Source: Plasmodium relictum (lineage: Eukaryota > Apicomplexa > Aconoidasida > Haemosporida > Plasmodiidae). From it: a stretch of 64,000 nucleotides of DNA. The notes under the pieces are model-generated. The model did not search any database and was not told the DNA's origin. It saw nothing but the letters and a program-made list of their open reading frames with translations. The position numbers and the translations under genes are program-made. How positions within the stretch are numbered: the stretch's first letter is position 1; each line of letters begins with the position of its first letter. Location: contig NC_041687.1 of the NCBI RefSeq assembly GCF_900005765.1, positions 1,364,001 through 1,428,000 on the forward strand, given 5' to 3'. Below are positions 1 through 9,659 of this stretch, piece by piece.

Positions 1-201
1 AATAGGTTTTTTTTTTTTTTTTTATACTATATGAAACTTATAAAAACAAATATTAATACTTAAAAATATAGAAAAAAACATATATAAATGTAAGCATATG
101 TATTTATATATATATATATATTATATCTATAAAATTTAATGTTTTTGATTACTAAAAACAAATGTGTACCTATTTATATATTTAATATATTGTAATTTAA
201 A
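1..201. other. AT-rich upstream region of the carbonic anhydrase gene
   Basis: The stretch is almost pure A/T with poly-T and TA runs and holds no ORF. It is probably the proximal promoter and 5' UTR of the gene starting at 202. No specific element can be named. Confidence 0.5.
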
Positions 202-2320
202 ATGAAGAATATAATTTTTTTCATAATAATATTACATTTTTATAGTTTAGAAATATTAAATTATGTTAAAACTAGGAGAATGCTAGAAATTCTAAAGAAC
301 TCTACATATGAGTTAGATAATTCTCTTAAATTTGAAAATACTAGTCGTAAGTCTAAGGAAGATAATATAAAAAAAAAAGAGAAAATCAGCTCACTGAGAA
401 ATTCAAGAGATTTTAATACAGATGATATGAGAACAAACAATGATAACTTATTAAGTTTAAAGACAAATAAAAGGAATAAAAGGAATTATGATATAAAAGA
501 TTATCAATTATTTGATAATATATATGAACAAGAAAATGCACAAAATTTAAATAGGATGGGAAATGAATTAAACCAATTAAAAGACATAAAAAAGTATAAG
601 GAAAGTAATAAATCAATGAAAAATATAAAAGATAGCAATTATAAAGATGTATCATATGATGGAGACTTAAAAGAGGAAAATTCAAATGAAGAATACTCTA
701 ATGAAGAAAATTCAAGTGAAGAATATTCAAATGAAAAAAATTCAAATGAAGAATACTCGAATAAAGAAAATTCAAGTGAGGAACATTCAAATGAAAAAAA
801 TTCAAATGAAGAATATTTGAATAAAAAAGGTTTAAATGAACATAAATCAAATAAAAATAGCTCACACAAGGATATTTCACCTGATAAAAAATATAATACT
901 AATAATAAGAATCAAAATTATAAAAGAGAAATGAACAATATTAAAAGCAATTTCAACAAAAATTTTTTGTATAGCGAATTAAAAGATATAGATTATTCTC
1001 AGCATGGCAATAATTGGGGTATAGGGAAATGCAAAAATGGGAAGTATCAATCACCAGTTGATTTACATTTGCAAGGATTAAAGGAAAGAGATTTAAAGAA
1101 TATAGCAGATGTTTACTTAAATTTATTTTACGATGATGATTATGCTTGGAACAATTATAATAAACCTTGGATGAAAGGTGATATTTTTTATTATTATGAA
1201 TATTTAATAAAGAAATTAGTTATTAATAGAAAAGATAATATTTTTCAAATTAAAGCAGCTAATAACGGTGTAATACCTTTTGGTGTTTTATTTACTACTG
1301 ATAATCCAACTATGTTTTATGCAGATCAAATTCATTTCCATTCTCCAAGTGAGCATACATTTCAAGGGTCTGGTAATAGAAGAGAAATAGAAATGCAAAT
1401 TTTTCATTATACAAATGATATATACGAATACGATGAAGAAAAATGGAAAAACTCCAAAACAAAAGTTAATTTAAATAATAAATTCAAAAATGATACAAAT
1501 AAAAAGGAGAACAATTATCATTCCTATCTTGTCTCTTTTTTAATGAATAGTTTATCTAATTCACAATTGGAGAAAAAATATATCAAAAGACTTAAAAGTG
1601 GTAAAATAAAAAATCAATATCAAGTTTTATCCATCACATTTACTAGTGCAGAAATTAACAAATCTACCATTGATCACTTTAAGAGATTACCATCGGAAAA
1701 ATTTTTAAGAACTATTTTAAATGCATCATATAAAGTTCCTGTTGGATCAGGTACAAAATGATTCTTATTATTATAAACATAATAATGCATATTCGAATGT
1801 GAACATATATACTTATATTTCCATATACGATTTTTTTTTTTTTTTAGAACCTACATTAGTAGATTTAGATGAAGTTTTAAATTTAGATTCTCTAATGATG
1901 ATGCTAAATATTGAGAATATGGAATTTTTATCTTATCATGGATCATCAACTTTACCTTTATGTGAAGAAAATGTTCACTGGAAAGTTGCTAAACAACCAT
2001 TACCTGTATCAACTGAATTAATATTAGATTTTTATAAAATGCTAAAAAAATATACATCTGATTATAAAGGTAGTGATAATGATAACTACAGAGTTTTACA
2101 AAATGTAGAAGATAATTCCAAAAATTATGGAAAAGTTTATTTAATTCAAGGTTTCCCAGTTCAAGTGTTAATATCTTCAGCATTGTCTACATTGGAAGAT
2201 AGAGAAGTTATTAATATTATTAAAGATGCATCAACTAAATCTTTTTCTAGTTATCAATATTTTAATTATTTTTTATTTTACCTTTTTTTTATAGCGTTAA
2301 AATATTTATATAATAATTAA
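202..2320 (+). CDS. eta-class carbonic anhydrase, secreted, two exons
   Basis: Zinc enzyme that interconverts CO2 and bicarbonate. I read exons 202-1750 and 1848-2320. The 97-bp intron (donor GTACAA, acceptor TTTTTTAG) splits codon 517, giving 673 residues. The N-terminus (residues 1-18) is a hydrophobic signal peptide. Residues about 157-219 are a degenerate 5-residue Ser/Asn/Glu repeat, and the catalytic domain follows from about 260. Visible active-site residues are H378 and H380 in HFHSPSEH, E384 (matching Glu106 of human CA II), and T551 in the GSSTLP segment (matching Thr199). The third zinc ligand is Q399 (EMQIFHY) where alpha enzymes have His; this is the signature reported for the Plasmodium eta class. 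The last ~20 residues are hydrophobic and could be a membrane anchor. It converges on the minus-strand genes downstream. The family call is strong; the subcellular site is inferred. Confidence 0.93.
669..860 (+). repeat. 15-bp coding repeat (Ser/Asn-Glu-Glu) in the carbonic anhydrase
   Basis: A degenerate tandem array with a 15-bp period encodes units of the type NSNEE / YSNEE / NSSEE. It lies in the spacer between signal peptide and catalytic domain. It is acidic, low complexity and probably disordered, and its copy number is likely to differ between strains. Confidence 0.8.
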
Positions 2321-2796
2321 AAAAAAAATTTTTTTTATAGGATTTAATATATTTTTTTTGTGTACATAAAATACTATATTTAAGTATTATTCATTTTTTC
2401 ATAATAATTTTTTTATTTCTATATTTTAATCTATTATTAATTATTAAAAAAATTTTTATTTACCTTAATTATGATATATATAATTTATCTTATTTTATTG
2501 TACTTTTACGGTTTAGTATTGTTTTTCCTATTTTTGAATTATTTTATATGTTGCTATAATTTTTTTTCTAAATAAAACAGTTTCTTAAAGTATATACTAT
2601 TTTTCTAATATTTGTTTTATAATATATATATATATATCAATTTTTCTTATTTTTGTACAATTTTTAAAAGTATATAAATAATATATAATTATTATTTTCA
2701 TTATTATTCTTTTTATTTTTATTAATTTATTATTTTATTTTTTTTTATTATTTTTTTTTTAAATAACTATTTGATATTAATATAAAAATTTAGTTT
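2321..2796. other. Intergenic region between convergent genes
   Basis: The region lies between the carbonic anhydrase stop and the stop of the minus-strand DPM2-like gene. It is T-rich with no ORF or RNA signal that I can see, and presumably carries both 3' UTRs. Confidence 0.5.
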
Positions 2797-3024
2797 TTAT
2801 GTTTGACAATTCAGTAATACAAGTCCGATATAACAAAGGATAAATGATAAAAAAAAAACGAATAAATAATTAATTAAAAATGCTAGTTTCCACGGGTCTA
2901 CAAAAAAAATTGAAATCAAATGATCTGAAATAATAAATGGCTGAATAAAAAGGTTCACCATTACATAAATATATACAAAAATCAAAATACATAAAAGTAT
3001 TCTTCCCTTTACCTTCACATCCAT
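2797..3024 (-). CDS. DPM2-like subunit of dolichol-phosphate-mannose synthase
   Basis: A single-exon, 75-residue protein with ATG at 3024 and TAA at 2797. It is two hydrophobic helices (about residues 8-28 and 45-70) joined by a short loop. The loop motif QPFIISDHLISIFF follows a Tyr-rich first helix. This matches the DPM2 family layout (PF[IV].S.H..h..F between two membrane helices, about 80 residues). DPM2 holds the catalytic DPM1 in the ER membrane, making Dol-P-Man for GPI anchors. The later family motif (P-R-x-Y-A...I-P) is not clear here; DPWKLAFLIN takes its place. Another small two-helix ER protein is the main alternative. Its ATG is only 86 bp past the V-ATPase F stop on the same strand. 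Confidence 0.55.
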   Translation of the reverse strand: MDVKVKGRILLCILIFVYIYVMVNLFIQPFIISDHLISIFFVDPWKLAFLINYLFVFFLSFILCYIGLVLLNCQT

Positions 3025-3052
3025 TGTAATTTTAAAAAAATATATTTTTACA

Positions 3053-3083
<31 letters not shown>

Positions 3084-3110
3084 GAAATTAAAATTAAAAT
3101 TAAAAGTTCA

Positions 3111-3939
3111 TTATAAATGTGAAATATCTCCTCCAAAAAAAAGTTTAACTCTTTGTATAATTGAATCTTTATTGGGATCAAATGGTTTATCTTTTGATGG
3201 TATTTCTAAAATTGTTGGTAAAATTTTATCATGTAAATCAACCAAATATCTAATTTCATCAGCTATCTATCAAAAAAAAAAAAAAGAAAAATTTTTATTT
3301 TTAATTATTTTTTATATTTACACATTGTACATATATATATTATACAAACATATTTTAGATTATTAGGTTTTATGTATTGATAATTTGTTATATTACAAAA
3401 TACTAAATAATTATTCTATTTTTTTTTTTTTTTTTTTAATTTACTTGTTGATTCATTAAAATTACACCACAGTCATGTTTTGAAGTATATTCTTTGAAAA
3501 CATCTTCAATTTCTGTTTTATTTGTTTCTTAAATAAAAAAAAAAATAATGAAATAAAAATATGTTTATCTCAAAATAAAAATAACATTAAAAGGAAATAA
3601 AATAAGGACAAATGAATTTTTTTATTTTTGTAATTTCACAAAGTAATAAAAAAAAAAAAATGATCATATAATATTTATTATTTTTGGAATATACAAAGAT
3701 ATTTATGTAACATTATTTTTATTTATTACTTGAATTTACTATAAAAAAATTTTTTTTCCCTAATCCATCACGAAACCCAATTCCTGCCAATAAAAAACCT
3801 ACTACAGAATCCTAAAAAAAAATAATTTTTTTTGATATAAATTGTTTCCAATTTTTTTTTTTTTTTTTCTAACTTCATCTCCTATGATATATATTTTTAA
3901 ATCTGTTTCATTAAAAAATTTATGTCTTCTTGATGCCAT
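3111..3939 (-). CDS. V-type proton ATPase subunit F (V1 sector), four exons
   Basis: Subunit of the V1 central stalk, part of the proton pump that acidifies the food vacuole and other organelles. I read four exons on the minus strand: 3874-3939, 3730-3811, 3445-3527 and 3111-3266. They total 387 nt and give 128 residues, the normal family size. The N-terminus starts MASRRHKF. Family landmarks are IYIIGDEDSVVGFLLAGIG, KHDCGVILMNQQIADEIR and the end RVKLFFGGDISHL. The first two are the Rossmann-like core shared by all subunit F proteins. Introns are 62, 202 and 178 bp, and the first donor (GTTAGA) is weak. The frame is kept at all three junctions, which strongly supports the model. Confidence 0.95.
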
Positions 3940-4989
3940 AATAAATAATATTTCTCCTTTTTTATTTTACACAATATATTTTTTTAAAAATTAAAATTTT
4001 ATTACGAAGGTGTAAATTGAAAATATTAAAAAAAAAGAAAATTTAAAGATGTTTTATGGAAGCATATTTGTTACTTTCTTTTTTTTTTCCCTTTTTAATG
4101 AGAATTAAACAGTTATTCTGAATATATGGAATTAAAATAAAAATAAAACTTATTTTTTTAAGTAATATAACTTTATTTTTTAATTTTTAATTTAAAATTT
4201 TTTTTTTTTTTTTTTTTTTATATTAAACCAGAAACCTTATTTTTCATTAAAAAAAGCTAAAAAAAAAAAAATTAATGCATAAAAAAAGAATAGGTATCTA
4301 TGAGAATTTTTTATTTATTTTATTATATTCATTGAAAAAAAAATTAAAATTTATGTTAATTTTATGAAACTTGTTTATGTTTCAGTAATTTGAGACAAAT
4401 CATTTAGTATAATATTTGAAATTTTTTTCATTATATATTAATAATACAAAAAAAATTAAAAAGAAAAAAAATGTTTGAACATTTAAAAATTTTAATTAGA
4501 AAAAAAGGATATTATTAAAAAAATTATAAATATGTAAATATATTATACACTTAAATTTGATAAAACATGCTTAAAAATTTTCCATTTTAAATAACCTTTA
4601 ATCCATATAAATATATGTAGTGTATATAATGACATAAAATGTAGCCTTTTTTTTCTTTTAAAAAATTATGGAAGAAAAAAAGAAAAAATTTTCAATGTAT
4701 TTTTATATATTTTATTCATTTATAAAAAAATAGAGAGCATTTAATGCATATTTATATGTACTTTTTAAAGGTATGTATTATTATAATTTTAAAATAATAA
4801 AAGAGAATAATAGAAAATAAAAAAAAAAAAATTAAAATGAAATAAATAAAAAAGTATTTATAAAAAATTAAAAATGATGAAAATATTTATATACTTAAAA
4901 CAATATTATAAAAAAATTACTTTTTTTTTTTAATTTTATATTCTGTTATTCCTTTTTATTTTCCCTATATATTATTAATCATCTTCATC
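3940..4989. other. Intergenic, 5' side of V-ATPase F
   Basis: About 1 kb of A/T-rich DNA with poly-A/T runs, between the V-ATPase F start (3939) and the stop of the next minus-strand gene. No ORF or structured RNA was seen. It probably holds the V-ATPase F promoter and the 3' UTR of the HIRIP3-like gene. Confidence 0.5.
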
Positions 4990-6425
4990 TCATTCCTCTT
5001 CTTCTTCTTCATCTTCTTCCTCTTCTTCTTCATCTTCTTCATCTTCTTCCTCCTCTTCTTCCTCTTCATCTTCTTCCTCTTCCTCTTCATCTTCTTCATC
5101 TTCTTCTTCTTCCATCTCATCTTCTTCATCTATATCATCTTCATTTTTCATTTTCTTTTTGTCTTTTTTTTTTAATCCTTTTCCTTTTTTAATTGTATCT
5201 TCATCTACAACTTCATCTCCTTCTTCACTTTCAACTACAGATTCATCATTATCATTTTCTTCTTCATCATCTTCATCTTCATCACTTTCTGAATACTTTT
5301 GACTTATATATAAATTGGGGTTTCTTCTTCTTGGCCTTGTACTAGAATCTATAATATTAGATGGATCAATACCATCTAATTCCTCTTTTAATTTTTGTTT
5401 TTTTCTATATTCTTGTATTTCATTTGGATTTGGCAATCTCTTTTGTTCTGAACATATTTGCTTTTTTTCACAAAACTCAATTATTCGTTGTTCAAGCTTT
5501 TTATTATATTCATCTTCATTTTCTTTGTTTAAGTCTTTAAAAATAGTGGGACCTATTTTTAATTCTAATACAATTTTTCTTAACTTCTCCTTTTTAGTCA
5601 TGTGAGTATTTTTTTGCTTACTATTATTATTGATACTTCTTTTTTTCTTTTTTTTTGTTGAATCATCATCAGAATCTATTTTTTCTTTTTTTTTTTTTTT
5701 TGGAGGATTATCATCATCAGAATTTATTTCTCTTTTTTTCTTTTTTTTTGATTTTAACGAACTATCACTTTCTAAACCATCAGCATAAACTTCTTCAGAA
5801 TCTCCTGAATCTCCTTTATCTTCATCAAAATTTTCTTCATCACGTTCAATAACTTTTTTTTTTTTTGTATTATTCTTTGATGTAGATTTTTTTATTTCTT
5901 CTTTTTTATATTTTTTTTTTTCTTCTTCTACTTCTTCATTTTTTTGTTCGTTATATAATTTAAAAATTTTTTCTTTTAAAATTCTTTTTAGTAAGTCTTT
6001 TTTTTCTTTATTTTCTGAAAAATATGATTCATCTACGTTTAAATGATCAGCTACATCTTTCCTAACACTTTTTAAAGTTACTAAATTTAAATCTTTTTCT
6101 GGTAATATCTTATCTAATATGCTTTCTATTTTAAAGACTTCATTTGCTGTATCTATAAATTTTTAATTTATGTAAATATAAATATAAATATATATATATA
6201 TATGTAAATTGTACTATTTTTAAATTTTTTATAGTAATTATTTAGTTATATTTTTTTGTTTAGAGATCATATTATTGTGAAATTATGTAAATTTTAAATA
6301 ATAAAAAATTATAATTCATATATAAATAAAATTTTCAATCAATAAGTGTTATGTTCCATTTGAACATTAAAAAATACAAACACATACATTTTAATTTTTT
6401 TATAATTATATATATATTTACCCAT
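4990..6425 (-). CDS. HIRIP3-like histone chaperone (DEK-C-like plus CHZ-type motif, acidic tail)
   Basis: I read a 4-nt first coding exon (6422-6425, ATG+G), a 269-bp intron, and exon 2 at 4990-6152, giving 388 residues. Residues about 14-75 look like a DEK C-terminal/HIRIP3 N-terminal helical domain (LVTLKSVRKDVADHLNVDE...). Lys- and Asp-rich linkers follow. Residues about 186-280 contain a helical segment ending in EELDGIDPSNIID and RPRRR. This is the pattern of the CHZ motif of HIRIP3/Chz1 chaperones, which bind H2A-H2B, including H2A.Z-H2B. The last ~100 residues are almost all Glu/Asp, typical of histone-binding tails. Expected site is the nucleus. The first exon is inferred from splice sites and frame; a longer N-terminus from further upstream exons is possible. 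Exon 2 has no Met before residue 186. Confidence 0.7.
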
Positions 6426-8512
6426 TAGTTCAAATATAATTTTTTTAAAGATATATTTTTTTTTTCCTTGAAATTACAAATAAGCAGGAAATATATATTT
6501 AAAAATAATAAATAAGAAAATAAAAAGTTTAATAGTATCTTTGCTATATTTATAAAATTTTATGGATTCTTAAAAATGAAGCTTAATAATATTCTAAAAG
6601 AAAAAATGTATCTGAACTTTTACAGTTCCACATAAGAACAAAAAAAAGAAAAAAATAGATAGTAAAAAAAAAAAAAAATAAAGTAAATTTACACTTTTAT
6701 TAAAAAATTTACAATTTAATCATTATCAATTTAAAAACAATATTAAATTTGAAATAGAGAAAATTTTTTTTTTTTTTTTTTTTTTTGTCATGCACGCTTC
6801 ACTTTAATTCTTATTTGAAATTTTTACTTAAGAGCCATTTTTAAGAAAAAATATTTTCTTTTTTTCAATATACTTAGATTTTAGTTTTGTATTTTAAAAG
6901 ATATTCTCGTTTATATTATTTTGTGCTTTTATATTTTTTCTTATATGCATTCGCATGGATTATTACCTTTTTTTCACATCTATTTTTGTATTTTTTATAT
7001 ATATATTAATATTATTTTTATATTGATTATTTTAAAGTATTAAATGTCTTCATACATTTTTTTTTTCTTTTTTTTTCATATATATTTTTTTTTCGTTTTA
7101 TTTGTATTTTTTTTTTATGAGATATATTTACATATTAAAAAATATTATTTAAATGTATAAAAATTTTTAAATAATTTTTTAAAAAGTTTCATAAATTTAA
7201 TATTTATTCTAAAAATATACGTAGTTTAATAAACATTTTAGTTCTAAATAAATAATTAATCCTCTTTTTTTATTTAAAATTAAAATTGCTTTATGATACT
7301 TGATAAAAACGGAAATAAAGACAATGAAATTTTATTTTATTAGAAAAAATTGTCGAAAAAAAAAAAAAAATATATAATACTTAACTGTAAATATTAGTAT
7401 ATTTTTTTTAAATTTCTATTTTCAATGAAAATGTATTTTTTTTTTTTCTTTTATGCTAAGTCAAAAATTATTTTAATTTTTAAAAAGATATTTCATTTTA
7501 TAAATAAAAAAATAAATTTAAAGTACATTTATAAAAAAAAAAAAAAAATATTCTTTTAAAAATAAATGAAACTTAATATTTATTTATTGGAATTTTATTT
7601 TCAAATTCAATTTTTATTTCTCTTAATATACTAAGTTAATATCATATAGAAAAAAGAATTGTCTTTAAATTTTTTGTTTAATAAAGCTTTATAAATAGAA
7701 GTATATATTAAAAAAAATTATGTAGAAATATTTAATAAATGAATACATTTTTGCACAATTATTTTTTTTTTAAGCAATTATAATTTTTTAAAAACGCAAC
7801 AAACATAAAAAAAAAGAAATTATGTATATGAAATTTGCATTTTTTTTTTTAAGTCATAAAATGTTTTACAGTCATTCATAAAATATTTAATAAAAAGATC
7901 AAAATAAAAATTTCATATTTAATGAAAATATGTTTTTTTTACAATTTTTCATTTGTTCATTAATAGTTAAATATAAAGAGAGCATAAATGTAAATAAAAT
8001 ATTTAAATTTATAGAACATATAAAAATTTCAAAAAAAATTATTTTATTACAAATAAAAAAATTAATTCAAATAAATTTATATAAAAACTTGTATATCAGT
8101 TATGATAAACATATTATAAAAAAGAAATTATTGTAAAAGTAATTCTATAAAAACAAAGAGACAGTTTAAATTTTTTTTTAATTTTATTTGAAATAATGTC
8201 ACAATATTACAAAAAATAGGTTTCTTCTAAAGTTCATTAAATTTCATTTGCATTCTTCTTTATACCCATACTGCTAAAGAAAAAAATTTTGCTATCTTTT
8301 AAAGACATACAAAATAGAAAGGAGTAATTTTTTTTGAAAATAGTAGTTGCATAGATTTGCATTTACAAGATAAAAATGTTATTAAAAAGAATAGCACTAA
8401 TATATACAAAAGACATATCTATATGAGGTTAATAAGAATTATAAAATTATATTTATAAGAGCATAAGCATTATTTTCTTTTTATATGAGTAAAATTTTTG
8501 CATAAAATTTGC
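6426..8512. other. Divergent intergenic region (2.1 kb)
   Basis: Lies between the start of the minus-strand HIRIP3-like gene and the start of the plus-strand RAD51-like gene, so it should carry both promoters and 5' UTRs. It is poly-A/T-rich. A 68-codon ATG ORF at 7930-8136 is Lys/Ile-rich and has no recognisable features. I do not call it a gene. Confidence 0.5.
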
Positions 8513-9601
8513 ATGGCAAATAAAAATACGGAAAATTTTGAAATAGATTGTACATGCTTGGATTTATATGAAAAAGTTACAAAAAGATATTACTTTAATG
8601 ATTGCTCAATAATAAAAAAGTGTATAAAAAATGGAATCTTAAAAGAATCTGATAGTGTATGTATATATGGAAAAGAAAATTGTGGAAAAACATTATTATT
8701 AACAGAGATACTAGTTGACCTTACAGCCGTAAAAGAATTAAGAGGAATGAATTGCAAAGTTGTTTACTTAGATTGTGATTTATCCTTTAACTATCAAAAT
8801 TATGAAAATATAATAAATAATAAATTTCTTAAATATATAAGTAATTGCAGCACTGTTAATACCGATGAATATAAAAATATTAATCTAAAAAAAGAATATT
8901 TAGATAATTCTTTTTCTAATATTTACTATATTCCAATATTTAATCCAGGTCATCTTTTAGTTATTTTAAATACATTAAAAAATTTATTAGAAAAGAAGAT
9001 TCTTGTTGAAGCGTTGATTATTGACTCTTTATCTTTTTGGAACTTCTGTAAATATGATAAAGTAAATTTTTTTTCAGATAATAGTTATGTAAAAAGAAAT
9101 ACTTCAGATTTATTAGATTATGCTTTTACTCTCATTTTAAATTTAAAGAAAAAATTTAGATTTCTATTTTTTTATACAAAATTAAGCAGTGAGGATAAAT
9201 TTATTGAATATACCATTAATTTGTCTGTTAATGAGAAATTAAATGAACAAATGAATGATGTTGAAATATGTGAGAATAAAAATACTAATAATTTTTCTAT
9301 AAATAAATCAAGTGATTTAAAGCAAGTATTTTTAATACCACAAAATTTTAATGATATATTAAAAACTCATATATTTCGCAAAAAAGATTTTATAACTAAT
9401 AATTTTTTAATAGAAAAACCTTTTTTAATTTTTTTAATATCGAATGAAAAAAGTAAATTTACACATATCAAAAATAGGAATGATTTGAAGAGTTTGAACT
9501 TCTTATTGTGTTTGTCTTCTGAAATGAAAGATTTGGACAAAACACACTACTCAAAGTTTTTCTTTATGATAATTAATTCTCACACAATTGTACCATTATA
9601 A
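8513..9601 (+). CDS. RecA/RAD51-paralogue ATPase, XRCC2-like
   Basis: A single-exon, 362-residue protein. The first true ATG in the frame is 8513 (MANKNTENFE); the frame is open a little upstream but only with TTG. The Walker A motif GKENCGKT is at residues 53-60. A RecA-type strand follows (KVVYLDCDLSF, about 82-92), then Walker B in ALIIDSLSF with the acidic residue at D171. The order and the LDSLS-type Walker B resemble XRCC2, a RAD51 paralogue in homologous recombination that helps load RAD51 on single-stranded DNA. The C-terminal half has Asn/Lys-rich insertions and is poorly conserved. Other RAD51 paralogues or a SWSAP1-type protein are alternatives. The ATPase fold is clear; the subfamily is inferred. 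Confidence 0.72.
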   Translation: MANKNTENFEIDCTCLDLYEKVTKRYYFNDCSIIKKCIKNGILKESDSVCIYGKENCGKTLLLTEILVDLTAVKELRGMNCKVVYLDCDLSFNYQNYENIINNKFLKYISNCSTVNTDEYKNINLKKEYLDNSFSNIYYIPIFNPGHLLVILNTLKNLLEKKILVEALIIDSLSFWNFCKYDKVNFFSDNSYVKRNTSDLLDYAFTLILNLKKKFRFLFFYTKLSSEDKFIEYTINLSVNEKLNEQMNDVEICENKNTNNFSINKSSDLKQVFLIPQNFNDILKTHIFRKKDFITNNFLIEKPFLIFLISNEKSKFTHIKNRNDLKSLNFLLCLSSEMKDLDKTHYSKFFFMIINSHTIVPL

Positions 9602-9607
9602 AAATAC

Positions 9608-9659
<52 letters not shown>

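Noticed and set aside
5315-5605. Plus-strand ORF opposite the HIRIP3-like gene
   Set aside because: A Phe/Ser-rich shadow of the charged coding sequence on the minus strand.
6600-6850. Further upstream coding exons for the HIRIP3-like gene
   Set aside because: Several short ATG stretches were tried, but they gave stops on joining or needed a weak donor. The ATG at 6425 fits without them.
7930-8136. 68-codon ATG ORF upstream of the RAD51-like gene
   Set aside because: Lys/Ile-rich with no recognisable motif, at a length expected by chance in this composition. It could be an upstream ORF but cannot be supported.
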